Source: a virus. Taken from it: a stretch of DNA of 58,085 bases. The notes below the pieces were generated by a model. It did not search any database. It was not told the origin of the DNA and saw only the letters and a program-made list of their open reading frames with translations. The translations under genes and the position numbers were made by a program. Of the stretch, positions 48,201 through 54,583 are shown in pieces. The stretch covers positions 1 through 58,085 of the IMG/VR virus record IMGVR_UViG_3300045256_000822; one strand, given 5' to 3'. Every line of letters starts with the position of its first letter. The first letter of the stretch is position 1.

Positions 48201-49350
48201 CCACGTCCTCGCCAGCAATGAGCTATGGGCCTCGTCGGACGAGTGGCGGACGCCGGCCGGCTTCGCGAAATGGGCCAGCGACGAGACGCACTACGTCATG
48301 GGTAAGCTGAATCGCCCGACGTTCATGCGCGGGCCCGGCTCGCTGATCTTCCAGTTCAAAGGGTTCACCGCGAACACGCTGGAGCTGTTCTGGCGCATGG
48401 GCTTCATGCACGAGGGGGCGGCGGGGAAGGGGGCTCTCGCTCTGTCCGCGCTGATGCTGCTCGTCTTCGGTGGTCTGTTCGGCCTGCCCGGCGCCGACGA
48501 CCTGAAGGAGTGGGCCGAGTATGTCTACAAGAAGGTCACGGACAAGGATATCGACCTTGAGCGCGAACTGCGCGCGATCGCCGGCGGGGGACTGCTGGGC
48601 CGCATGGTCGCTCGAGGACCCGCGCGCGAGGTGACCGGCGTCGACCTCTCGAAGCGAGTCGGCATGGGCGACATCATGCCGAACCCTGGCTTCGGTGATG
48701 ACGCGCTCCGTCAGGTCGCGCCGCTGCTTGGCGTGCCATTCGATCTTCTCGTGATGCGTCCCCTCGACGCGGGCACGGCCGTCGGCCGCGGTGACCCCCT
48801 CAGCGCCGCAATCCGGCTGTCTCCGGAAGCGATCGCGGACCCGCTCCGTGCCTTGCAATGGCAGACACGCGGATCGGTCGCGCGACTCACGGGGCGGAAG
48901 ATCCTCGACCGCGATCAGACTCTGCCGACTGGCGAGACCCTGCGAGATCCCGCGAACCTCGCGAAGCGGGCCATGGGCTTCCAACCTACTGGTGTTGCGC
49001 GCGCCATGGAGGAATACGGCGCCATCAACCGCGCCTCGCGCGCGGCGAATGACCTTTCGGCGACGTTCAACACGCGCCTTGCGTCCGCAATGGTCGCCGA
49101 ACAGCGCGCCGAGACCCCAGAGGCCCAGGCGAAAGCGCGCGCGGATCAGGAATCGGTGCTGCGCGACATCGAACGGCACAACCTCACGGCACCCGACCAC
49201 CTCCAGGTCGTGCCGTTCCAGAAGGGCCGCCCCAGCCCCGGCCTGCGCGCCGCCCTCGAGCGCGAGAACTACGGGTCCTACGCGACCCAGGACAAGCGCC
49301 TGCCGAAGAAGGCGCGCGGCGAAGCCGAAGCCATCCGTCCACTCTACTGA
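42268..49350 (+). CDS. giant polyvalent DNA-ejection protein
   Basis: This encodes 2360 residues from a GTG at 42268 (GTGA overlap). The domains run in this order. A lytic transglycosylase (SLT) comes first, at residues 15-115, with catalytic Glu26 (AVLSVESGG) and LMAYNWGPGN. An inorganic-pyrophosphatase-like polyvalent domain lies at about 585-725 (NYRKGHIRIDG, GDQVDVYVGD). A barnase/EndoU-type nuclease-like domain spans about 1040-1115 (VSHILAKHGEAVLKRMPEVI, WLLTGWDE). A zinc-protease domain follows, with His1261/Glu1262/His1265 (TVRHETIHLL) and EEAIADEF. The long C-terminal region has polyvalent-type helical modules and a hydrophobic segment near 2055 (LALSALMLLVFGGLFGL). It would be ejected to breach the wall and act in the new host. 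Confidence 0.85.
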   Translation: MKLVEVDHDPFTQPDPQLVDAVLSVESGGRADAVSPKGATGVAQIMPATARSPGYGVEPLSDPSDPEQSRRFGQQYLGAMIRKYGDVDTALMAYNWGPGNVDRWIAGGRTGPVPNETSSYVEKVKAKGPRLVPVEGDPFKQPSQSAQPKFTPVEGNPFEAAPAEPSEQPDEPFLTDPRWRRARPPLQSTMVKERLRAGTYGLGAGLSAAGATTAASMLDTFDRIDSGENVPESDDPVGYQHMNEEQRRQARADMQASLGRNVTTMVQRQAEAGKTPPSETTQRALNAKTWGEFWDAFTDAPGRFIVETGLESLPASAPGLLLGGGAGALRGRVAAMLGMGGGSFAVDFATQLVDALNDAGVDVSDPAAVEAALRDPEMNRAIRQRAALHAGPVAALDAASAGLATKTLVPRAVAKPIVREALNIPAQVGAQGALGGAGEALGELASGQELQPGQIMAEIAGEAFGAPAEVASLAGARDHAAPATPPRPGPSAADLKEVLEDKRPVEEIMAERQRAAEAEHEQLTRDRLVAQVQQETGDTAMADAFRKALEGKGARTEPMDVETGADVDAAAAQADPEPTPAQADAGNYRKGHIRIDGLDIAIETARGDVRTGIGSDGQPWSSVAPAHYGYIKRTVGKDGDQVDVYVGDNPQSGLVTVIDQIDPETGRFDEHKIVLGADSQAEALALYDAGFNDGSGAARRGAATTMTMPEFKAWLAKGDTKKPLAYRPAAPVSSPAVEPAAPPPAPVAPSVEPGAVVSTISVGATVTVDTADGEQDGTVQERWLRQGVPYMRVVDDNGETIYEGPMSAATPVASMLQRGFGEKGVQYSLALDIPKAERAREQPQPTSEPAQSAQAQSDFERSAVAPSSAGRPDLVVHDTIDGRPVTYTAPDLLHRRLLSYALDLDAGRRRPRERSALFKAFKPLIVEDFAKPADLDQLAADYLENLRANAHDRKLSTLNAELVVEPDLQAEYWRTKVMAGRKGGSLYHAAPGWTEARIKREIARGLSAIDDLSRRKTGQVMAAMYRPDLGPITFDWGQPGTGPRFKKGAGVSHILAKHGEAVLKRMPEVIARGNIDRLQGPEVGRRVHISYDGHRAVLSLWRHGAQETWLLTGWDEGNPGGIGGVYGPANPTLSGPMRSRPEGGAGSSGNISAAKPGSKLQAGMAISGVPGVTRVERVAPDMIGVYRLTPEMEARRAQLEPQLRAIVQRMAGGNAPALTVVDTLFTDNPDDQGAHFGSYSPLANLIAISTQSPDPIGTVRHETIHLLRQLGIIDRAAWRTLETTAMERNWIGKHDIETRYPGADGDLMLEEAIADEFGRRATWLQLPPAVNAVFRKVDEFFRRVRAAVRRVFGREPDFKDLFTAIERGWYAEQQPSEPATERAAAQRAVEDFSTMQAQAVRDDTRPEKKEATLRSALDTLHSKPPTTPARPLPFEHDLGGFQRSMIHPRTIAAMYPAFTPVWNAGVKQFATRDRVAGELIGLKEAYDKLSNEQKANVNKVLELGRLQGETFRPGTDGRIVTRNTVGTAGTGSIGGAALSKAGETVTLSPDEALGYLAVRRTMDRALDLFKDQMLREWGFDPSLPGTPKTAREFEEMAKEASDAGDAPTAERLGKIANVLAEVEMARKRGYVPFTRFGQWYVTVRSGDSDIVHREHFEVPGGTWRGPVGAIQRRRWAATIEERRRELMRMYPRSAGFTVSNVQRVTPKTIEDLPSLADISGLLSAAHLDVATAARVEEAVNRVIKEMGFRKHFINARNVAGYSADFDRSLADYVTGLAGYLGRRAARDDFEEALARIPNDTSKLKRYATDWHEYIQAPSEEWARLRQAGFLYYLAGRISSAAVNLTQVPVVTMPYLSQFADPARVNIQLGRAYTDLSQMMSVDAAKKLTIFDPDKAPEDVRADLKKAFADGTLVPLETFQEMAKAHGRTPRGRQIERGARKAMDLAALAFSAAERVNRIATFIAAHRLARMPGVMAKASHVLASNELWASSDEWRTPAGFAKWASDETHYVMGKLNRPTFMRGPGSLIFQFKGFTANTLELFWRMGFMHEGAAGKGALALSALMLLVFGGLFGLPGADDLKEWAEYVYKKVTDKDIDLERELRAIAGGGLLGRMVARGPAREVTGVDLSKRVGMGDIMPNPGFGDDALRQVAPLLGVPFDLLVMRPLDAGTAVGRGDPLSAAIRLSPEAIADPLRALQWQTRGSVARLTGRKILDRDQTLPTGETLRDPANLAKRAMGFQPTGVARAMEEYGAINRASRAANDLSATFNTRLASAMVAEQRAETPEAQAKARADQESVLRDIERHNLTAPDHLQVVPFQKGRPSPGLRAALERENYGSYATQDKRLPKKARGEAEAIRPLY

Positions 49351-49358
49351 GGCTCACC

Positions 49359-49844
49359 ATGATGACCGTGATCGTCTGCGCCCTCGCCGGCGCGGTGCTC
49401 TTCCGCGTGCGCGGCGGCCTTCTCGACCTCTGGCATATCGATATCGGCACCGTGCGAGGTCGGATCGCCTGGTCGTCTCTCGGCGTCCTCGTGGCGCTTC
49501 TTGCCGTCGATTGGAGGCTCGTCGGGCTCTGCCCGCTGCTGCTGGCCGGCACATTCATGGGCTGGCCGCGCTCGATCGACATGGGCCGGAACGAAGGCGA
49601 ATGGCAGGTCGATTTCTACGCGCACATGGGGCGCGGGATCTTCTTCACGTTGCCGTGCGCGCCGCTCCTGTGGCTGGTCACCGGTAACGACTGGTTCGGC
49701 TATGTCGGCCTGCTCGCCGGACCGCTGTACGAACTCGGTTGGCGCACGCCGTCCAAGATACCGGGCTTCTTGCGAGGGGCCGAGATGGGCGAAGCGTATT
49801 TCGGTGCTGCGATCGGCGCCGCACTGGCCGTGGCGGTGCCATGA
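49359..49844 (+). CDS. multi-TM membrane protein of lysis region
   Basis: This encodes 161 residues with four probable membrane segments (about residues 2-14, 36-70, 90-115 and 145-161). It begins MMTVIVCALAGAVLFRVRGG and contains conserved polar stretches such as FMGWPRSIDMGRNEGEWQVD. It is the first of the lysis cassette. It resembles small membrane proteins that precede endolysin genes in rhizobial phages, where a holin or antiholin role is often assumed. Function is unproven. Confidence 0.7.
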   Translation: MMTVIVCALAGAVLFRVRGGLLDLWHIDIGTVRGRIAWSSLGVLVALLAVDWRLVGLCPLLLAGTFMGWPRSIDMGRNEGEWQVDFYAHMGRGIFFTLPCAPLLWLVTGNDWFGYVGLLAGPLYELGWRTPSKIPGFLRGAEMGEAYFGAAIGAALAVAVP

Positions 49845-50098
49845 CCGAAGATGAAGTCCGGAAAATCGTCCAGCAGAGCGTGCACGAGACGCTCACGACG
49901 CTCGGCATGGACGTCTCGGATCCTGAAGCCGTGCTCGCCCTCCAAGCTGATCACGCTTACCTGCGCCGCTCGCGGCTCGGCGCCGACGAAGTCGCGAAAT
50001 GGGTCAAGCGCGGCGTCATCACGGCCGGGACAAGCGGGCTGCTCTACACCGCTTGGGAAGGCTTCAAAGGCGCCCTGCGCCTGAAAGGAGGCGGCTGA
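49841..50098 (+). CDS. small protein of lysis cassette (DUF6127-like)
   Basis: This encodes 85 residues from an ATG at 49841 that overlaps the previous stop (ATGA). It reads MTEDEVRKIVQQSVHETLTT, then DPEAVLALQADHAYLRRSRL and a C-terminal hydrophobic helix (GVITAGTSGLLYTAWEGFKG). This is the pattern of small helical proteins with one C-terminal membrane segment next to endolysins, and may be a pinholin or antiholin. The stop shares a base with the endolysin start. Confidence 0.65.
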   Translation: MTEDEVRKIVQQSVHETLTTLGMDVSDPEAVLALQADHAYLRRSRLGADEVAKWVKRGVITAGTSGLLYTAWEGFKGALRLKGGG

Positions 50099-50490
50099 TG
50101 GACTGGACGTGGCCGCATTTCACGCCGGGCGAACTGGCATGCAAAGGGGACGGAGCACTGAAGTTCCATCCCGGCTTCATGGAAGCGCTCGAGGCGCTGC
50201 GCGTGGCATTCGGCCGCGCCATGACCGTGACCGGCTGCTGCCGGACGAAGGCCTACAACATCCAGATCAACGGCCATCCGCGATCGCTGCACATCTGCGA
50301 CGAGCCGCAGCACCCAGGACAGCAGGGGACGCTCGCGGCCGACATTGCTGTAGCCAGCGTCGTCGACGCGCGCGAGCTCGGGCTGCTCGCCATGACGCTG
50401 GGATGGTCTGTCGGCGTGCCGAAGGCCGGCTTCATCCATCTCGATCGCCGGGACCTCATCGGGCTGCCGCGCGGCCTGTTCGGCTACTGA
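50098..50490 (+). CDS. M15-type peptidase endolysin
   Basis: This encodes 130 residues. It resembles peptidase M15A: HFTPGELACKG at the start, a GRAMTVTGCCRTKAYN strand, and candidate zinc ligands His65 (RSLHIC), Asp82 (AADIAVA) and His114 (GFIHLDRR). It should cut peptide crosslinks in peptidoglycan at lysis. It has no signal peptide, so it needs the holin for export. The ATG shares a base with the previous stop (TGATG). Confidence 0.88.
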   Translation: MDWTWPHFTPGELACKGDGALKFHPGFMEALEALRVAFGRAMTVTGCCRTKAYNIQINGHPRSLHICDEPQHPGQQGTLAADIAVASVVDARELGLLAMTLGWSVGVPKAGFIHLDRRDLIGLPRGLFGY

Positions 50491-50501
50491 GGAGCGGGAC
50501 C

Positions 50502-50693
50502 ATGAACAAGAGTTGGCGGAAGTCGAAGACGCTCTGGTTCAACGCTGTCGTCTCGGGGCTCGTAGCCGCCGAGGCCGGCATGGGCGTCCTGCAGCCGGTC
50601 GTACCGGTGAACATCTATGCGACTGCCGTTTTCGTGCTCGGCGTGGGGAACGCGGTGCTGCGGTTCCTGACTTCTCAGGGCATCGGCAAGTGA
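50502..50693 (+). CDS. holin-like small membrane protein
   Basis: This encodes 63 residues with GAGGAGCGGGACC upstream. After a basic start (MNKSWRKSKTLWFNAVVSGL) come two membrane-length segments, about residues 12-32 and 37-56 (IYATAVFVLGVGNAVLRFLT). The size, charge and place directly after the endolysin gene support a holin role. Its stop overlaps the GTG of the Rz-like gene. Confidence 0.7.
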   Translation: MNKSWRKSKTLWFNAVVSGLVAAEAGMGVLQPVVPVNIYATAVFVLGVGNAVLRFLTSQGIGK

Positions 50694-51067
50694 TCGTGCC
50701 GATCTGGGTGTATGCGGCAGCTGCCGCGGTCATCGCCGTGTCGAGCTTCGTCGCCGGCTCCAAGGTGGCCACCGACCACTGGAAGGCGCAGCTGGTCTCG
50801 GCGCAGCAGGATCACGACGAAGACATGAGGGAAGCCAATGAGCGCAATAACGACCTCGCGCGCCAGCTCGAGGAGAGCCGCGCCAGTGTTCGGGTGGTCT
50901 ACCGCACCATCAACCGCGCGGTGGAGAAGGTGGTCGAGAGGCCTGTATATCGCGCTGAGTGCGTCGACGATGACGGCCTGCGGCTCGCTAACGATGCCCT
51001 CGCAGGACGCGCCCCTGATCCCGGCAAACCTGACGGCGCCGTGCCCGGACCTAAGCCCGCTCGATGA
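50690..51067 (+). CDS. Rz-like i-spanin
   Basis: This encodes 125 residues from a GTG at 50690. Residues 4-22 (PIWVYAAAAAVIAVSSFVAG) are a membrane anchor, followed by a periplasmic coiled coil (DEDMREANERNNDLARQLEE) and a disordered Pro/Gly-rich end. This is the shape of the inner-membrane spanin. The Rz1-type frame lies within and past its end, as in other spanin pairs. It acts in the last stage of lysis to fuse the membranes. Confidence 0.82.
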   Translation: MIVPIWVYAAAAAVIAVSSFVAGSKVATDHWKAQLVSAQQDHDEDMREANERNNDLARQLEESRASVRVVYRTINRAVEKVVERPVYRAECVDDDGLRLANDALAGRAPDPGKPDGAVPGPKPAR

Positions 51068-51173
51068 TAAGACCGGTGCGGCACTCGTCGCGAAGCTGGT
51101 CGAGGTCAGCGAGCAGTATTATGAGTGTCGGGCGCGGCACCGGGCGCTGAGCGAATCTGTCGGCAAACCTTAA
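50838..51173 (+). CDS. Rz1-like o-spanin lipoprotein, nested
   Basis: This encodes 111 residues in a frame nested in the Rz-like gene. Near residue 36 begins a signal-like LYIALSASTMTAC with a candidate lipobox Cys48, followed by a Pro-rich mature part (PSQDAPLIPANLTAPCPDLS) and a helical end (LVAKLVEVSEQYYECRARHR). The N-terminal 35 residues are Arg-rich, so the true start may be later. The nested, lipoprotein-type frame after an i-spanin is the hallmark of Rz1. Confidence 0.75.
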   Translation: MSAITTSRASSRRAAPVFGWSTAPSTARWRRWSRGLYIALSASTMTACGSLTMPSQDAPLIPANLTAPCPDLSPLDDKTGAALVAKLVEVSEQYYECRARHRALSESVGKP

Positions 51174-51361
51174 CGCCCGCGAATCGCAAACACAGCCACC
51201 CTGAGCGGTTCGCAAGGCATTGTTACGCCCCAGATTTTGCGCGCCGCCCCCTGCGACTCGTTAAGAACTGGGACTTTTGGTTATCGGAATCAATGTGTTG
51301 CAGAAGCAAAAAGGCTGACTCATACTTCCGGAACTCCGTGGCCGCCCTCCCGAGTCGTTAG
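51174..51361. other. 188-base spacer between lysis cassette and ShosTA-like pair
   Basis: No gene was found here. The spacer is lower in GC toward its right end (around TTAAGAACTGGGAC and GGTTATCGGAATCAATG), which is where a promoter for the DprA-like gene would be expected. No -10/-35 pair was good enough to call. The DprA-like ATG at 51362 has no Shine-Dalgarno sequence directly in front of it. Confidence 0.5.
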
Positions 51362-52126
51362 ATGTCTTCCGCCGTCCAACGAAGGTTCGATCCGACCGGC
51401 CCCATGCCTTCGAGAACTCGTTACCGCGCCCCGACAGAGATCGTCGCGGTCACGCTCAAGGAGTTGATGGCGGCGACGGGTCGGGCTGCGCTCAAAGAGC
51501 AGCAGTTCGATATGTTGCGTTCTGCGGGCACTGCCGGCGGCCGAGACGACGTGCGCGTCTTCTACGCGGGCGATGTCACATTGCTCAGTCGGCGTTGCGT
51601 GTCGATCGTTGGCACGCGTGAGGTTACCGAAGCCGGCCGGCTGCGTGCGTCACGCTTGGCAAGGGAATTGGTTGCGGCGGGTGTCGCCGTTGTGAGTGGC
51701 CTTGCAAAGGGCGTCGACACTGCGGCGATGACAAGCGCGATCGAAGCCGGAGGCAAGACCATCGGCGTAATCGGGACGCCCCTGAACAAGGCGTATCCCG
51801 CCGAGAACGCGGAACTTCAAGAGCAAGTCTGGAAGCGCTTTTTGCTGCTGACGCCCTTCGCCGTTGGCGAACCCACATTCAAAAGCAGCTTTCCGAAGCG
51901 CAATCGGGTCATGGCCGCCCTCACCGACGCGACCGTGATTGTAGAGGCGTCGGATACGTCTGGAACGCTCCATCAGGCGGCAGAGTGTCAGCGGATAGGC
52001 CGCTGGCTGTTCATCATGAAGTCGGTCGCCGAAGATCCCAGTCTGAAGTGGCCACGTTCGTTCCTGACTGGCCCCAAGACTGCGGTCCTCGAGAATACCG
52101 AGGACATTATTCGCGCGATCGGGTGA
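51362..52126 (+). CDS. DprA/Smf-like protein (ShosA-like)
   Basis: This encodes 254 residues. The Rossmann-like DprA/SLOG core shows CVSIVGTREVTEAG (79-92), VVSGLAKGVDTAAM (110-123), GKTIGVIGTPLNKAYP (131-146), FPKRNRVMAAL (residues 177-187) and an EASDTSGTLHQA segment. These match DprA signatures for ssDNA or nucleotide binding, but without the C-terminal winged domain. It is followed by a phosphoribosyltransferase gene sharing a base with its stop. In ShosTA antiphage modules a DprA-like antitoxin is paired with a phosphoribosyltransferase toxin. Identification rests on this pairing. Confidence 0.8.
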   Translation: MSSAVQRRFDPTGPMPSRTRYRAPTEIVAVTLKELMAATGRAALKEQQFDMLRSAGTAGGRDDVRVFYAGDVTLLSRRCVSIVGTREVTEAGRLRASRLARELVAAGVAVVSGLAKGVDTAAMTSAIEAGGKTIGVIGTPLNKAYPAENAELQEQVWKRFLLLTPFAVGEPTFKSSFPKRNRVMAALTDATVIVEASDTSGTLHQAAECQRIGRWLFIMKSVAEDPSLKWPRSFLTGPKTAVLENTEDIIRAIG

Positions 52127-52794
52127 TGCCCGAGACGCTTCGCGTATGGTCGGTGATCTCCTACCTCACGGAGGTAGAGGGCCTGACGTGGCGCCAAGAC
52201 GACTACACCGCCAACAAGATCATCAAAGCTGTCAAAGGCGAAGAATTCAAAGGGTACTTCGACGTCAAGATCGGGAACCAGCAGAAGCGCTTCGACAAGA
52301 CCAACATCGCCCAGTTTATGCCGGTGCTGTACCAGGCAGTAGGCAACAAGATAAAGGAACTGATAGGCAACCGCGTCACGCTGGTGCCGATCCCAAATTC
52401 TAAGGCTACGATTAGGGATCGGACCGACTTCCGCACGCTCGTCCATGCCCGCGCGATAGCGGAGTCCATCGGCAATTCCGCCGGCGCATCGGCCGCATTG
52501 CGATGGAGGTCGGAAAAGACGCCGGCGCACAAAGGCGGCAGCCGCGACCCTCAGGTGCACTACGAAAACCTCAAGGTGATGGACCTGCCAACCGGCGCGG
52601 TGGTCCTGTTCGATGACGTCCTCACCAGCGGCAGCCAGATCGTCGGGGCTTGCCGGCGATTGACAGCCGCGGGCGTAGAGCCGGTTTTCGCAATCGTGAT
52701 CGGACGCGCAGTCAAAGCGCAGCTTGAGGTCTTCGAGTGGCGACACGAAGACGTGCAGGTTGTGGAACGACCGTTTAATTGGGATGAGTTCTAA
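52126..52794 (+). CDS. phosphoribosyltransferase-like protein (ShosT-like)
   Basis: This encodes 222 residues from an ATG sharing a base with the DprA-like stop. The PRPP-binding signature VVLFDDVLTSGSQ is at residues 159-171, and a VTLVPIPNSKAT strand lies at 84-95. A ComF-like phosphoribosyltransferase is the closest pattern. The N-terminal 80 residues (LTWRQDDYTANKIIKAVKGE, then a FDKTNIAQFMPVLYQAVGNK segment) are unusual for ComF and may be the part that makes it a toxin partner. The pair follows the lysis genes, a usual place for phage-borne defence cargo. Confidence 0.8.
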   Translation: MPETLRVWSVISYLTEVEGLTWRQDDYTANKIIKAVKGEEFKGYFDVKIGNQQKRFDKTNIAQFMPVLYQAVGNKIKELIGNRVTLVPIPNSKATIRDRTDFRTLVHARAIAESIGNSAGASAALRWRSEKTPAHKGGSRDPQVHYENLKVMDLPTGAVVLFDDVLTSGSQIVGACRRLTAAGVEPVFAIVIGRAVKAQLEVFEWRHEDVQVVERPFNWDEF

Positions 52795-52810
52795 CCAGAA
52801 GCCTCCCTGT

Positions 52811-52926
52811 TCAAATGACCCCGGCGCCGAAAGGTGTCAGGGCTTTTTCGTTCAGTGGCCCAAGCACGATGAGAAATAGGAAAAAACCAGCGCCAAACTG
52901 CCGCCCATCATCTCGCCCGGTCCCAT
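52811..52926 (-). pseudogene. frameshifted small membrane-protein gene
   Basis: An ATG at 52926 with GGGAG six bases upstream opens a 24-residue frame (MGPGEMMGGSLALVFSYFSS, then CLGH) that stops at 52852. If a single base is skipped at a run of six T/A bases (near 52878-52883), the frame continues as a hydrophobic helix FFLFLIVLGPL and reaches a stop at 52811. The frame change turns a clear membrane segment into a truncated one. This could be a pseudogene, a sequencing error in a homopolymer, or programmed slippage. Confidence 0.4.
52819..52848 (+). terminator. terminator with GAAA loop after the ShosTA-like pair
   Basis: CCCCGGCGCC (52819-52828) and GGTGTCAGGG (52833-52842) pair with two G-T pairs and one mismatch around a GAAA loop. 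CTTTTTCG follows. It lies 25 bases past the phosphoribosyltransferase stop and would end that operon. Confidence 0.72.
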
Positions 52927-52941
52927 AGTTTACTCCCTAAT

Positions 52942-53131
52942 TTACCGCCTCGTCCGGCGCCCGCCGCAGCTGTTTATTGCCTCGACGATGCGGACCCACA
53001 CGCGTTGGCCATCCGTGTCGTTCTCGGCACCGTACTCGTCAGCGCGCATGGCGGCCTGGATCGCAGACTTCCTCGCCGTAGCGCTTAATGAAGATGTTCG
53101 CCGTGGCGTAGATGTCTCGGTCGGAGATCAT
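52942..53131 (-). pseudogene. frameshifted small gene, helical protein
   Basis: The ATG at 53131 overlaps the stop of the secreted-protein gene (TCAT). It begins MISDRDIYATANIFIKRYGE and hits a stop at 30 residues. Removing one base near 53066-53070 restores a frame, SAIQAAMRADEYGAENDTDG, then QRVWVRIVEAINSCGG, ending at 52942. That joined protein looks like the small 'RHG..A...A..RAD.L...GD..G..vW..i..A' proteins common in rhizobia. It is probably a decayed gene, or the base is a sequencing error. Confidence 0.6.
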
Positions 53132-54096
53132 GGTTGCTTTGCAGACGTCGACCATCCACGAGCTAACACGGCATCTACAAATGGATCGTTATTCGGCCCG
53201 TGAATATACAAACCTTTCTCGGCTGCAATGCTGACAGCAGAGCCCCAAAGGCCCGTAATCCTGCGGACATGTTCACTCCACTTTTCGTCTGCACCAAGAT
53301 CCGCCCTAACAAGGCCGCGTGTCAGCATCAGTCCGCTCAATGACTGATTCTCCTGGAGGAAGCTCGTTAATGCTATTTCGGAGTTGTCAAAACAAAGCGT
53401 CCCATAGCTTGGGACTACCACTTCGCCCGAGAGCGTCTTCTGTTTGATAAACTCAGGTACATAGCGAATCTGAAGACTCAGCTCCGTGCCATAGCGGCAC
53501 GTTCCGAGTACGACGCGCCTGAAGCCTTCGAGGAATCTAATCGCCTGACTGCGCTGTGGTGGGGTTAGGCCATCTGCCGAAACATAACTCAGCCGCAGGT
53601 CGAATACGTAAGTTCCAGCCTGCATCGTCAGCAATGTGGGCGACTTTACTTTTAACAGTTTGGCCTGGGTTGGTATGCCTTTCGCTTCTCGCAGGACCTG
53701 AATCAACGCGATGCGATCGTCACTGTCGTCATCTCGTGCCTTTAAGGCCGCAAGAATGTACGCGTTGTGCCAGCTAATCTGGCGGTTCGCAGGAGACTCA
53801 TAAAGCTGGTCAAAGTACTCGACTATATCGTTAACCACCGTTTGCGGCGGTGTATCGAGCCAATCTCGCGCGAAGCCATAGGATGCCTGATTCCCGATGA
53901 GTCCGTCGGCAATGCTGCGGGCCTGAGCGCCCGCCCAAAAACCTCGAATAACAAAAGATCGAGCGTCATGGCTTAAAGCTCGCCAGCAGCCACCATCCGT
54001 CTTCGCCTCGTTGTTAGCAGTCGAACATGGACGTTCTTGCGCCGAAGCCCCGACTGCAGAAATCAGGATCAAAAGGTAAATGGCTATCCGCTGCAT
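53128..54096 (-). CDS. secreted protein, unknown function
   Basis: This encodes 322 residues from the ATG at 54096, with GGAGGGGGTGCC upstream. Residues 1-19 (MQRIAIYLLILISAVGASA) are a signal peptide cleaved before QERPCST. The mature protein mixes helices and strands, with cysteines at both ends (CSTANN, GGCWRAL and GTLCFDNS), and contains a LGTCRYGTELSLQIRYVPEF stretch. No family was recognised. It heads a short leftward group whose next gene is broken. Base composition is lower in GC than the phage structural genes. Confidence 0.7.
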   Translation of the reverse strand: MQRIAIYLLILISAVGASAQERPCSTANNEAKTDGGCWRALSHDARSFVIRGFWAGAQARSIADGLIGNQASYGFARDWLDTPPQTVVNDIVEYFDQLYESPANRQISWHNAYILAALKARDDDSDDRIALIQVLREAKGIPTQAKLLKVKSPTLLTMQAGTYVFDLRLSYVSADGLTPPQRSQAIRFLEGFRRVVLGTCRYGTELSLQIRYVPEFIKQKTLSGEVVVPSYGTLCFDNSEIALTSFLQENQSLSGLMLTRGLVRADLGADEKWSEHVRRITGLWGSAVSIAAEKGLYIHGPNNDPFVDAVLARGWSTSAKQP

Positions 54097-54136
54097 GGCA
54101 CCCCCTCCGCTGCTCATAGCAGAGCACAACCGGCGG

Positions 54137-54583
54137 TTAATTTGAAGAGCGCGGGGGGTGAACGCCGCAGTAGTCCGGCAGCCGATAACGAACGCGCTGA
54201 ACGATCCCGGCGCGCGGCTCTGAACCGACATACCGCGGACTGTACCGTGGGCAGCTGAGCGCCCATCCGCCGCGGACCATTGCGCCGTTCAGGTCGACCC
54301 CGCCCGCGCTACAGTAGCCCACCGCGCGCCGATGCGTGCGCTCGCCTGTGAGCTCGCAGCGGACTTCCCTGTCGCCGATCAGCCGCCGCATCGCTTCGGT
54401 TGCCTCAGCGCCCCCAGGCTCACCGCGCTCCGGAGCGGCGATGCCCTTCAGCCGCACCGGAACGGCGCCGATCTCGATCGTGTCGCCGTCGATCGTGCGC
54501 GCGTGGCCGGTTAGGATGGCTTCTGCCGCCTGGCCGGGCACGCAAGCCATAGACATAAGTAAGGCGAATAAGAGAGCCTTCAC
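54137..54583 (-). CDS. secreted thermonuclease-like (SNase) protein
   Basis: This encodes 148 residues with a signal peptide (MKALLFALLMSMACVPGQAA). The SNase fold shows RTIDGDTIEIG (29-39), VRLKGIAAPE (43-52) and ERTHRRAVGYC (81-91), with Glu52 and Arg86 as candidate catalytic residues. It would cut nucleic acid in the periplasm or outside. Its start overlaps the end of the IalB-like gene (ATGA), giving a two-gene leftward operon. It may be host or lysogen cargo. Confidence 0.8.
   Translation of the reverse strand: MKALLFALLMSMACVPGQAAEAILTGHARTIDGDTIEIGAVPVRLKGIAAPERGEPGGAEATEAMRRLIGDREVRCELTGERTHRRAVGYCSAGGVDLNGAMVRGGWALSCPRYSPRYVGSEPRAGIVQRVRYRLPDYCGVHPPRSSN

Noticed and set aside
52988-53203. 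71-residue + strand frame after the ShosTA-like pair
   Set aside because: The leftward strand holds a better explanation: a frameshifted gene whose start overlaps the upstream stop. The + frame has no ribosome-binding site or pattern.
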